A DNA stretch of 55,557 bases from Prochlorococcus marinus CUG1438 (GTDB lineage: Bacteria > Cyanobacteriota > Cyanobacteriia > PCC-6307 > Cyanobiaceae): assembly GCA_017644325.1 (NCBI GenBank), contig JAEPLS010000003.1:137974-193530 (forward strand). Reading direction: 5' to 3'. The position numbers were made by a program, and so were the translations under genes. A model generated the notes under the pieces. It had not been told where the DNA came from. It saw nothing but the letters and a program-made list of their open reading frames with translations, and ran no database searches. Below, piece by piece: positions 47,244 to 55,557 of this stretch. Numbering within the stretch: position 1 is the stretch's first letter; every line of letters starts with the position of its first letter.

Positions 47244-47296
47244 ATCAAGACTATGAGTTTAGAAGAACTTATGAGAAAATTAACTTAATTTTAGAG

Positions 47297-48073
47297 ATGC
47301 AATTGGCAAATATAAATGTTAAGAATCAAATCTTAAATAGTCTTTTTAATTTTTCTAATGAAAACTTAGAATTACTTAGAAGAACTACTTTTCTTAAGCC
47401 TCTTATAAAAACAATGATAAGAGATTCTCTACTAGATCAAATTAAATTAGAAAATAAATTAAATAATGATTTGGCTGAAAAGTTTTTCAAGAATAGAAAT
47501 ATTTATGATGATCAAAATAAGAATAATTATTTTACCAAAAATCTCTTGGATGAAGAAGATATAATGAGAATTTCAAGCACACAATATAAGAGGAATTTAT
47601 TTAGCTCAAAGTTATTTGAAGATAAAACTGAAGAATTTTTTAAAAAAAGGAAAGAAGATTTAGACCAATATATTTATAGTTTGATTCAGGTTAAAGATCA
47701 AAATTTAGCTCAAGAGTTGTATTTAAAATTGGAGTCAAATGAAAGTGAATTTTCAATACTCGCTAAAGAGTATTCTTTAGGACCTGAAAAGTATAGGAAT
47801 GGTATTGAAGGGCCAATTTTAGGATCAAATATTAATCCCAAAATGAAAGATATTTTAAAATCAACTGATAAAGGTTTAGTTTGTGAACCTTTTAATATTA
47901 ATGATAAATGGTTAGTAATTCGACTTGAAGAAATAATACATGCCGAATTAAATGAAACTATGAAAGGTAATTTATCAAATGAATTATTCGAACTTTTTTT
48001 AGAAAAATTAACAAGAGAAATTATTGAGGAAATAAAAGTAAAGTACTTCCCTGATAAATTTAAATATCCATAA
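47297..48073 (+). CDS. PpiC/SurA-like peptidylprolyl isomerase (foldase)
   Basis: This 258-residue protein has a helical N-terminal half and then a rotamase-like domain at about residues 140-220: ILAKEYSLGPEKYRNGIEG, GPILGSNINPKMKDIL and LVCEPFNINDKWLVIRLEEI follow the parvulin pattern (A.eyS...s..GG.lg, v..p......w.vvr.ee). There is no signal peptide, so it would act in the cytoplasm, as expected for a foldase helper of a type I export system. The ABC exporter gene follows after 6 bp, so they share a transcript. Confidence 0.75.
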   Translation: MQLANINVKNQILNSLFNFSNENLELLRRTTFLKPLIKTMIRDSLLDQIKLENKLNNDLAEKFFKNRNIYDDQNKNNYFTKNLLDEEDIMRISSTQYKRNLFSSKLFEDKTEEFFKKRKEDLDQYIYSLIQVKDQNLAQELYLKLESNESEFSILAKEYSLGPEKYRNGIEGPILGSNINPKMKDILKSTDKGLVCEPFNINDKWLVIRLEEIIHAELNETMKGNLSNELFELFLEKLTREIIEEIKVKYFPDKFKYP

Positions 48074-48079
48074 CCCCTT

Positions 48080-50956
48080 ATGATCTCAAAGCTTCAATTA
48101 ATAAAAAATTTTATAATAAAAAACGGTGAATTGAATTCATTTAAAACAGGTCAACTAATAATTCCTCCAGGAAAAGATGTGAATACAATTTTTTTGTTAA
48201 AAGAAGGTCAGGCAAGGTTAATTTTAAAAGAGAATAACAAGAGAACTACTCTTAAAAAGTTTAGTAAAGGTGAATTTATTGGTTTGTACAATTTAGTATC
48301 AGGGAAAAAAAATTGTGAATTTAGAGCTTCAAGCCAGTTAATAACTTATTCATTAAATAAAGAAAAATTTATAAATTTTATTTCAAAGGAAAATAATTTG
48401 AATGAATTTTTAAAGAATTATTTATTTGATGAAGAAATAGGTTCTGTTATTCAAGGAATATTAAAAAAATCATCAGGAAAAGAAAGTAATCTAAAATCAA
48501 TCTTTGAAAATTTAAGAAATTATTGCACCATCCAAAATAAAAAAATTAATATAATAAAATCTTTAAAAAATAATGATTTTATTTTCTATTACAAAACCTT
48601 CTCTGAAGAAACTGAAATTAAAAGTTTGAAATCAATTCAAAGTTTTTCAAATTTAGAGGGACTTCTCTCACAAAATAATATAAGAATTTTATCTTTTAAG
48701 AAAGAAAAATTTATTGAGTACAAAGATAATTTTAAAACAGATATTTCTGATGATGTAATTATTGAAGATGATTCTGGGGTAGATAATATTAGTAATAATC
48801 AAATTAAATTATTAAATAGTAATTTTAGTAAAAATAAGGATGATTTTATTCAAGAAAATTTAGACCTCCTTAAATTGCTTGCTGATTTATTAAATATTCC
48901 ATTTAGAAGAGACTCAATTTTGAGAGGACTAAAAGATTCATATGCTAAGAATGAAAATCCAGGAATTGAGATGATTGGTAAATTGGCGGCATCATTAGGT
49001 TTATATGCTGTAGGTGCAAAAATTTCGCCGAAAGATATTAACAGATTACAAACACCAGCTTTAATAAAATTTAAAAATAATTTTTATCTTATTAAGGAAA
49101 GTGATGAACAATCAATAATGATTTCTAATGAAAATAATAGTTTTATTAGGCTTGATAATGTACAAATTCAAGAAATCTTTGATGAGGATTTAGAGGTTGT
49201 ATTAATTGAAAAATCTAATTTAACAAAAACAAAAAGGTTTGGTCTGGGATGGTTTTTACCAGTTTTGAGAAAATATAAAAAAGTTCTTATACAGGTATTA
49301 ATCGCAAGCTTTGTAATTCAACTTTTTACTTTGGCTTCACCATTAATTATTCAATTAATAATAGATAAAGTTATAAATCAAAGGAGTCTTGATACACTTC
49401 AAGTATTAGGTGTAGCTCTGGTTATAGTAACTTTACTTGAATCTGTTTTAGGAAGCTTAAAGACTTTTCTTTTTACAGATGCTACTAACCGTATTGATCA
49501 AAGATTAGGGGCTGAGGTAATAGATCATCTTTTAAGACTGCCTTTGAATTACTTTGATAAAAGGCCAGTGGGTGAACTCTCATCGAGAATAAGTGAGTTA
49601 GAGAAAATACGTAATTTTTTAACAGGACAAGCTTTGAGTACCATCCTCGATGCTTTTTTCTCAGTAATTTATATAGTTATCATGTTCTTTTATAGTGCTA
49701 TTTTAACTTTGGTGGCATTAGCTGTAATTCCTATACAAATAGCGCTAACACTTATAGGAGCTCCTTTATTTAGAAGACAATATAGGAGAACTGCTGAAGA
49801 AAATGCGAAAACCCAAAGCCATTTAGTTGAAATTTTATCAGGTCTTCAAACTGTAAAGGCTCAGAATGCAGAAATTGTGAGTAGGTGGAAATGGCAAGAT
49901 TTATATTCAAAGTATATTTCTCGAACTTTTGAACAAACAATTACTGGAACTATAGTTGTTCAATTTAGTCAAGTTTTACAAAAGATATCCCAACTCTTGG
50001 TTTTATGGGTTGGAGCAAAACTAGTTTTGGATGGTTATCTTTCATTAGGCCAACTTATAGCATTCAGAATAATTTCTGGATATGTAACTCAACCTGTATT
50101 AAGACTTTCATCTATTTGGCAAAATATTCAAGAATTAAAGATTAGTTTTGAGAGATTAGCTGATGTGATCGATACCCCACAAGAATCAGATGAGACTGAT
50201 AAGGATAAAATACCACTTACTGAAATCCAAGGAGAGGTGAATTTTCAAGGAATATCATTTAGCTTTAACAAATCAGGAAAAAATATTTTAAATAATTTAG
50301 ATTTGAAAGTTGAGTGTGGACAATTTGTAGGTATTGTTGGCGAAAGCGGTAGTGGGAAAAGCACTCTTATGAAGTTATTACCAAGATTATACAAACCAGA
50401 TCGAGGTAAAATCCTAATAGATAATACTGATATTGATAAAGTGGAACTAAATTCTCTAAGAAGACAAATAGGAATTGTTCCCCAAGAACCATTATTATTT
50501 TCAGGTTCTATAAGTCACAATATAGCCTTGACAAATCCAGATGCATCTTCTGAAGAAATTATTAAGGCAGCTAAAATCGCAGATGCTCATAATTTTATTA
50601 TGGAACTACCAGATGGTTATAGTACAAATATTGGAGAAAGGGCAACAACTTTAAGTGGAGGCCAAAGACAAAGAATTTCAATTGCTAGAACATTATTAGG
50701 TTATCCTAATCTTTTGATAATGGATGAAGCAACTAGTGCTTTAGACTATAAAACTGAAAAAAATGTTTGCGATAATCTTGCTAGTTCTCTAAAAAATCAA
50801 ACTGTTTTCTTTATAACCCATAGATTAGCGACTATTCGCAAAGCAGATTTAATTGTTTTCATGAAAAATGGTTCTGTCGCAGAAGTTGGTACTCATGATT
50901 ATCTGATGAATAAAAAAGGATTATATTTTGATTTGTATTGTCAGCAGGAAAATTAA
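48080..50956 (+). CDS. Type I secretion ABC exporter with CNBD-like and C39-like domains
   Basis: The 958 residues show, in order, a cyclic-nucleotide-binding-like domain (about 15-125), a linker, a C39 peptidase-like domain (about 255-375) that lacks the catalytic Cys of bacteriocin exporters, a six-span transmembrane domain (about 395-680) and an ATPase domain. The last has Walker A GESGSGKST (about 754), signature LSGGQRQR (about 858), Walker B LLIMDEATSALD and the H-loop ITHRL. The inactive C39-like domain is the type used by HlyB for substrate docking. It would form an inner-membrane channel with the next gene's product. Confidence 0.92.
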   Translation: MISKLQLIKNFIIKNGELNSFKTGQLIIPPGKDVNTIFLLKEGQARLILKENNKRTTLKKFSKGEFIGLYNLVSGKKNCEFRASSQLITYSLNKEKFINFISKENNLNEFLKNYLFDEEIGSVIQGILKKSSGKESNLKSIFENLRNYCTIQNKKINIIKSLKNNDFIFYYKTFSEETEIKSLKSIQSFSNLEGLLSQNNIRILSFKKEKFIEYKDNFKTDISDDVIIEDDSGVDNISNNQIKLLNSNFSKNKDDFIQENLDLLKLLADLLNIPFRRDSILRGLKDSYAKNENPGIEMIGKLAASLGLYAVGAKISPKDINRLQTPALIKFKNNFYLIKESDEQSIMISNENNSFIRLDNVQIQEIFDEDLEVVLIEKSNLTKTKRFGLGWFLPVLRKYKKVLIQVLIASFVIQLFTLASPLIIQLIIDKVINQRSLDTLQVLGVALVIVTLLESVLGSLKTFLFTDATNRIDQRLGAEVIDHLLRLPLNYFDKRPVGELSSRISELEKIRNFLTGQALSTILDAFFSVIYIVIMFFYSAILTLVALAVIPIQIALTLIGAPLFRRQYRRTAEENAKTQSHLVEILSGLQTVKAQNAEIVSRWKWQDLYSKYISRTFEQTITGTIVVQFSQVLQKISQLLVLWVGAKLVLDGYLSLGQLIAFRIISGYVTQPVLRLSSIWQNIQELKISFERLADVIDTPQESDETDKDKIPLTEIQGEVNFQGISFSFNKSGKNILNNLDLKVECGQFVGIVGESGSGKSTLMKLLPRLYKPDRGKILIDNTDIDKVELNSLRRQIGIVPQEPLLFSGSISHNIALTNPDASSEEIIKAAKIADAHNFIMELPDGYSTNIGERATTLSGGQRQRISIARTLLGYPNLLIMDEATSALDYKTEKNVCDNLASSLKNQTVFFITHRLATIRKADLIVFMKNGSVAEVGTHDYLMNKKGLYFDLYCQQEN

Positions 50957-50960
50957 TATT

Positions 50961-52136
50961 ATGCGAAAAAGTTTTAAAAAAATTTTTAAGATCTTTAATT
51001 TACTTCAAGATAAATTAGATAAAAGCATTAAAGAAGCTGAACAAGATGAAAAAATATTAAAGCAGAATTTAATTTGGGCAAGAAGTCTTACCTGGGTTTT
51101 AATCGGGACCAGTTTAACATTTATTGGTTGGTTATCTATTGCAAAAACAGATGAAATACTTGTTGCTAATGGAAAGTTAGAGCCTATAGGTAAAGTTAAA
51201 GAGATACAAATCCCTTCAGGAGGTGTGGCTAAATCAATACTAGTTGAAAGCGGAAATCTTGTAGAAGAAGGTCAGGTTTTAATAAAACTTGATGCTGAAA
51301 TAGCAAAGCAAAATTTACTTTCATTAAGCGATCAATTGGATCAAAAACGAATTCAATTAAAACTAAAAAAGGATGAAATTAATATGTCAGAATTATTGGA
51401 TTCGGAAGTTACTAAAGGCAATAAAATTAAGTTAGAGTTAGAAGAAAATCTCTTAAAAAAATACGAAACACTTTATAAAAATGGTGCTTATCCTGAGATT
51501 GAATACCTCAAGCAAACAAGTAAATTTAATCAATTAAAGATTTCTGTTGAAAAAGATAAATTAGAAGCTAAGAATAGAAAGTTATTATTAACACAACAGT
51601 TAAAAGAATTAGAATCGCAAATCTCTGGTTTAATCTCAAGAAAAATTGCTGCAAATGTCAATCTTGAATACCAATCAATAAAATCTCCAGTTAAAGGAAT
51701 AGTTTTTGATTTAAAGCCAACCAATGTTGGATTTGTCGCACAAACTAGTCAGCCAATAATGAAAATTGTCCCTATAGAGAATCTTGAAGCAAACATCTTA
51801 GTACCTACAGATAAAATTGGTTTTGTTAGAGAAGGTATGGATGTGGATATTAGTATTGATTCTTTCCCCGCGAGTGACTTCGGAGTTTTAGAAGGGGTTG
51901 TTAAATTTATTGGATCTGATGCTTTGTCACCAAATTCATCTCCTGAAATAAGGACCTTTAGTTTTCCTGTTACCGTAAATTTATCTGATCAATTCCTTAA
52001 TTTAAAGAATGGTAAAAGTCTGCCCCTTCAAACCGGTATGTCCTTAACAGCAAATTTTAAATTAAGGAAAGTGAGTTATTTGAGATTGCTTTTATCTAAC
52101 TTTAAAAGCAAGACTGATTCTTTAAAAGAAATCTAA
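50961..52136 (+). CDS. HlyD-family membrane fusion protein
   Basis: From the ATG at 50961 the protein is 391 residues. It has a cytoplasmic N-terminus, one span (TWVLIGTSLTFIGWLSI), a biotinyl-lipoyl-like half (GKVKEIQIPSGGVAKSILVE), a long coiled-coil (about 110-220) and the closing beta-barrel ending in LPLQTGMSLTANFKLRK. It links the ABC exporter to an outer-membrane TolC. The gene starts 4 bp after the exporter stop; a frame that begins at 50928 would overlap the exporter by 29 bp and add non-homologous residues. Confidence 0.92.
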   Translation: MRKSFKKIFKIFNLLQDKLDKSIKEAEQDEKILKQNLIWARSLTWVLIGTSLTFIGWLSIAKTDEILVANGKLEPIGKVKEIQIPSGGVAKSILVESGNLVEEGQVLIKLDAEIAKQNLLSLSDQLDQKRIQLKLKKDEINMSELLDSEVTKGNKIKLELEENLLKKYETLYKNGAYPEIEYLKQTSKFNQLKISVEKDKLEAKNRKLLLTQQLKELESQISGLISRKIAANVNLEYQSIKSPVKGIVFDLKPTNVGFVAQTSQPIMKIVPIENLEANILVPTDKIGFVREGMDVDISIDSFPASDFGVLEGVVKFIGSDALSPNSSPEIRTFSFPVTVNLSDQFLNLKNGKSLPLQTGMSLTANFKLRKVSYLRLLLSNFKSKTDSLKEI

Positions 52137-52162
52137 TTTTTCTTGGGAGTAATTATATAAGA

Positions 52163-55100
52163 TTAAAGTATTTGGTTATTATTTATTTGATCCTCATTTA
52201 ATTGCATTGACAATAGCATCTCATTCGTGAAATCTGTTTCTTGTCTAATAGCAGTTGCAATGTAATTTACTATTTCCGTATCAGAATCTCCAAAATCTAT
52301 AATGTCATAACCTAGATCTTTTAATGACTCGATTGTGATTTTACTTAAAGTCTGGTCTTTCTCCTCCCTATAGGACATTACTTCCCAGGAAAATTCATCC
52401 TCATTCCAATGTGAATATGCGGATCCTGGTCCATAATCTTTTTCAATAGGAATATATTCTTGGTCAATTCCCTTGTATTCGGACCAAGCTTCTAATGCAT
52501 AAGAACCTATATAATCTCCAAATTCATCAATAATATCCCCCCCTCCGTACTGATTCCATGGCGCAGGCACATTTTCATCCACTAACCATTCATAATCATC
52601 TCCGTACCATAATATTCCGAAACCCATAACATGTATGATTTCATGTATAGCTGTTGCAGTGATATCTCCTTGTTCAAGAACTGAACTATCACTAGTAAAA
52701 CTCACTATTCCCTGAGAAGGTAAGCCTATTTTGCTTATATCACCAAACTGATCTACTTCATATCTAATTTCAGTCACCATCGCTGCGGCATATTCAATTT
52801 CCTCGCTGGCTTGAACGAATATACTTAAATCATCAATATGTTCTCCATTGTATAGATAACCATCATCCCAAGGCTGGCCAGCACTTACTCCATAATCTTT
52901 TTCTGTATATGCATTAACGTCGGGCAAACCACTAGAAATAATACTTTCTAATGTCTGCACAGCTTCCTCTAGATATGGTTCATATAAATTCTTCTCAATT
53001 CCATAACTTTCAAAGGAATTATGATCAATAATTAAATCAATATTAAATGGATCATCTTCGATAACAGGGAGGGACCCCTGTTGATTATCTCCATTGAGAT
53101 CAAAACCAAATAAATTTTCTGCATCATTAATCCCTTTATTGGAACTTGGATAACCAAGATTGTCGTAGTAAATTCCATCATTATTAAACAAAAATGCAGT
53201 AAGTTGATCCTCCTCTTTGTCAAAAACTAGGGCGATGTATTCTCCAACATTTTCTGGTGAATTTAGTTCTGGATCAGTAATTACCTCTACTGCTATAGGA
53301 ATATATCTGTCGGCTAAAAATGATCCAATATTTGAACCGTCTAGGTAATATAATTCAGATTTACTGTTGGGTGAATCAGAATCAGAAATGAAGATATTGT
53401 TGTAGATATCTATGTAAACATCAGTTAAATTTTCGGTATTGTCAAAGGTATTAAACTCAAGATCTCTTAATTCTTGTAATTCATCAATTTTGAATTCATC
53501 ATATTGTGGAATTTCTTCTTCATTAAGTGACGCTTTTATGCCATCTTTATTCAGATCAAAACCAAATAGATTTTCTGCATCATTAATCCCTTTATTGCTA
53601 CTTGGATAACCAAGGTTGTAGTAGTATTCTCCATCATTATTAAACAAAAATGCAGTAAGTTGATCCTCCTCTTTGTCGAAAGCAAGTGCAATATATTCTC
53701 CAACATTTTCTGGTGAATTTAGTTCTGGATCAGTAATTACCTCTACTGCTATAGGAATATATCTATCGGCCAAAAATGTTCCAAAATTTGAACCGTCTAG
53801 GTTAGTCAATTCAAATTTACTGCTGGAATCTCTATCGGAAATAAAAATATTATTGTAGATATCTATGTAAACATCAGTTAAATTTTCGGTATTGCCAAAG
53901 GTATTAAACTCAAGATCTCTTAGTTTTTGTAATTCGTTAATTTGAAAAATGTTTTCAACTGGATCACCTTTATAATTATCATTATTAAGATCTAATCCGA
54001 ATACTTTCTCTAAACCAAAAATTGTTTGATTATTCTTAGGGATGCCAAGTTTTGTTATAAGCATCCCTTCTTGATTGAAAAGATAACTATAGATTTTTTT
54101 ATTTTTCACATTGTATCCAATGAGGAGATTATTATCTTCTAAATAAGGATTGTTATAAAGTTCTGATGTTGGGTAGTCAATAAATTCTATAGCTAAAGGT
54201 TTTATATCTTTACCTAAGTCGTTTTGGAAATTAATACCCTTGAAATTTGTAAGTTCAATTGGGTTATCTTTATTGTCTCCTAAAAAGTATAAATCCCCAT
54301 TATTTATATCTTTATAGAGATCGATTAAATTTTCATTTCCATCAAGAGTTTTTAATCCATATTTTTGGAATTCTGAATTTTTATCTAACTTCTGTATATT
54401 CTGTCCCATTACAGAATCATTATTTAAATCTATCCCAAATAATTTTTCAGCAAAATAAATTTGTTTAAGATCTGGATCGTTAATTTCCTCAATAAACTTA
54501 CCATCCTCATCGAATATAAAACCGTCTAAATAATTATAAAATTCATCGCGTTGATCCCCTACTAGAAGAATATGTTTACCTACATATTCCTTGCCTATAG
54601 TAGGTTCTGTTATTACCTCTATTGCAACTGCTTGGTAATCATCATTTAGTTCATAACCAAAATTTTTGTTTTTGTATGTTAATTCAATTAGATTGTGTGA
54701 TTCACCTGTAGGAGCAAAATATACGTTTTCATTATGAGGATCAATGAACAGATCAGTTAAATTATTGATGTTTGGGAAAACAGTAAATCCAAGGTTGCGT
54801 AAATCAAATGGTTCATCTATTTGATGTAAGCTTCGACCTTGTACATCGTCTTCGTTAAGGTCGATACCGAATAATTTTTCCGCTTCATATGTAATGTTGT
54901 CTCCTGGATTTAATTTTGTGGTTTCCTGGATTAATTCGCCTGAAGAATCGAAGGTGGTAACAACGAAAGAAGCAGGTACATTTTCTTGAACTTCCTCTGT
55001 TATAGTTCTTGTTCTTCTGCCATCTTTTACTTTTTTGGTAACTTTTTTAGTGGTCTGATGAGCTTCTACATAAGAGAGAAGTCTGAGGTAACCATCGTCA

Positions 55101-55557
55101 GATTTCTCTACATCGATGGCAGTGTGATAAGGAGCGGATACAAAACTGGAACCATCTTTATTGGTTAATAATGTTTGAATGGAGATGTCAGAAGAATCGG
55201 CGGACAATAGTTCTCCTGAGTTCTTGTCAGTGAGAAGAGTCTTATTATCTGAAGCCTCGTTGAATACTTCAATATCATTTGCAGTTGTGAATGCATCACG
55301 GTCAAATTCCTGTACATTTCTACCCTGTACATCATCATCGTTAAGATCGATACCGAATAATTTTTCTGCCTCATAAGTGAGAGGATCAGCGGCATTTAAT
55401 TTGATAGTTTTTTGATTAGGATTGCCGTTTTCATCGAAGCTGTCGATATAGAAACCAGCCTCACTGTATTGAGTGACTGGAGCAAAGACCTCCTCGGTTA
55501 TGGTTTTTGTTCTGCCTCTGCTATCTTTTATTTTCTTCTTGATTTTTTTAGCGACGA
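52163..55557 (-). CDS. Calcium-repeat protein with C-terminal leishmanolysin-like metalloprotease (partial, N-terminus outside)
   Basis: The frame is open to the right edge, giving at least 1131 residues. Six repeats of about 150 residues carry an EF-hand-like loop (FGIDLNDDDVQG, FGIDLNEDDVQG, FGFDLNGDNQQG). The last ~270 residues are a zinc protease: HEIIHVMGFG (52631-52645) with the third His in YSHWNEDEF, a Met-turn EVMSY and ITIESLKDLGYDI, the pattern of leishmanolysin-like metzincins. It converges on hlyD with a 26-bp gap and is the probable export substrate. Its C-terminal tail (acidic and Asn-rich) could hold the type I signal. Confidence 0.88.
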   Translation of the reverse strand, partial: VAKKIKKKIKDSRGRTKTITEEVFAPVTQYSEAGFYIDSFDENGNPNQKTIKLNAADPLTYEAEKLFGIDLNDDDVQGRNVQEFDRDAFTTANDIEVFNEASDNKTLLTDKNSGELLSADSSDISIQTLLTNKDGSSFVSAPYHTAIDVEKSDDGYLRLLSYVEAHQTTKKVTKKVKDGRRTRTITEEVQENVPASFVVTTFDSSGELIQETTKLNPGDNITYEAEKLFGIDLNEDDVQGRSLHQIDEPFDLRNLGFTVFPNINNLTDLFIDPHNENVYFAPTGESHNLIELTYKNKNFGYELNDDYQAVAIEVITEPTIGKEYVGKHILLVGDQRDEFYNYLDGFIFDEDGKFIEEINDPDLKQIYFAEKLFGIDLNNDSVMGQNIQKLDKNSEFQKYGLKTLDGNENLIDLYKDINNGDLYFLGDNKDNPIELTNFKGINFQNDLGKDIKPLAIEFIDYPTSELYNNPYLEDNNLLIGYNVKNKKIYSYLFNQEGMLITKLGIPKNNQTIFGLEKVFGLDLNNDNYKGDPVENIFQINELQKLRDLEFNTFGNTENLTDVYIDIYNNIFISDRDSSSKFELTNLDGSNFGTFLADRYIPIAVEVITDPELNSPENVGEYIALAFDKEEDQLTAFLFNNDGEYYYNLGYPSSNKGINDAENLFGFDLNKDGIKASLNEEEIPQYDEFKIDELQELRDLEFNTFDNTENLTDVYIDIYNNIFISDSDSPNSKSELYYLDGSNIGSFLADRYIPIAVEVITDPELNSPENVGEYIALVFDKEEDQLTAFLFNNDGIYYDNLGYPSSNKGINDAENLFGFDLNGDNQQGSLPVIEDDPFNIDLIIDHNSFESYGIEKNLYEPYLEEAVQTLESIISSGLPDVNAYTEKDYGVSAGQPWDDGYLYNGEHIDDLSIFVQASEEIEYAAAMVTEIRYEVDQFGDISKIGLPSQGIVSFTSDSSVLEQGDITATAIHEIIHVMGFGILWYGDDYEWLVDENVPAPWNQYGGGDIIDEFGDYIGSYALEAWSEYKGIDQEYIPIEKDYGPGSAYSHWNEDEFSWEVMSYREEKDQTLSKITIESLKDLGYDIIDFGDSDTEIVNYIATAIRQETDFTNEMLLSMQLNEDQINNNQIL
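53098..53949 (-). repeat. Tandem ~456-bp duplication inside the metalloprotease gene
   Basis: Two copies (53098-53496 and 53554-53949) are nearly identical at DNA level, with a 3-bp length difference and scattered substitutions, for example in GYPSSNKGINDAENLFGFDLN, which occurs as YPSSNKGINDAENLFGF in both. They correspond to two of the calcium-loop repeats and indicate a recent duplication. Confidence 0.85.

Noticed and set aside
47253..47288. Nif11 or prochlorosin-type leader peptide gene (MSLEELMRKLT)
   Set aside because: The start recalls such leaders, but the frame is only 11 codons, with no Gly-Gly site or core peptide and no LanM gene near.
50928..50960. Longer hlyD N-terminus
   Set aside because: It overlaps the exporter's last codons; the ATG at 50961 gives a normal HlyD N-terminus and spacing.
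55207..55557. A protease start at 55207 and a separate reading frame beyond it
   Set aside because: The same minus-strand frame is open to the window edge and encodes another repeat (EKLFGIDLNDDDVQG), so 55207 is only an internal TTG and the true start is outside.

Overview
The window is a chromosomal segment of a marine picocyanobacterium, almost certainly Prochlorococcus of a low-GC, high-light-type lineage. The evidence is very AT-rich DNA with short intergenic spacers, a single Pcb-type divinyl chlorophyll antenna gene (18194-19252), a lycopene cyclase, a POR-like reductase, a solanesyl diphosphate synthase, and many small proteins of picocyanobacterial type (DUF3721, DUF2811, DUF1350, TIGR02450-like, Tic20-like). 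Assignment is from recognised families and gene order; no database search was possible.

Region 1 (1-17.6 kb) is core metabolism: the menB tail, glgA (glycogen), murF and glmU (peptidoglycan precursors), an MnmC-like methyltransferase, aroA (shikimate pathway), a ComB homologue, a nitrilase-family amidohydrolase, a cell-wall amidase, murI, the plastoquinone side-chain prenyl synthase and acetyl-CoA synthetase. These are followed by a DnaQ-like exonuclease, a glycine-repeat DUF3721 protein, hisS and small unknown genes. Region 2 (17.6-28.7 kb) holds the photosynthesis and pigment genes pcbA, crtL and a POR-like SDR, plus a GltS symporter, GST, GIY-YIG protein, MscS channel, isochorismatase-fold hydrolase, a Fur-family regulator and the arsenosugar radical SAM enzyme ArsS. 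Region 3 (28.7-41.5 kb) has a StpA-like glucosylglycerol-phosphate phosphatase divergent from a protein resembling glycerol-3-phosphate dehydrogenase, the metY-metA pair next to a SulP transporter, an FAD oxidoreductase, a CbiX/SirB-type chelatase with a metal-binding-looking tail, a non-coding stretch rich in DnaA-box-like motifs, DUF2811, a GMC oxidoreductase and a pentapeptide-repeat protein.

Region 4 (41.5-55.6 kb) is accessory-like. A two-gene cassette (a ribbon-helix-helix-like protein and a degenerate GIY-YIG-like protein) sits behind a striking 14-bp-arm inverted repeat that looks like an operator. A tRNA-Ser(UGA) gene has an exact 58-bp copy of its 3' part 1177 bp away. The segment between the two copies carries two small genes, one for an exported protein and one for a membrane-anchored protein, and looks like a remnant or very small tRNA-targeted integrative element. 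Beyond the tRNA lies a type I secretion cluster: a PpiC-like foldase, an ABC exporter with CNBD-like and C39-like domains, and an HlyD adaptor. It converges on a large protein with at least six calcium-loop repeats and a C-terminal leishmanolysin-like zinc metalloprotease domain. That gene runs off the right edge of the window. The layout suggests a dedicated export system and its surface or secreted protease; a TolC-type outer-membrane partner must be encoded elsewhere. This cluster and the tRNA island are the most interesting content.
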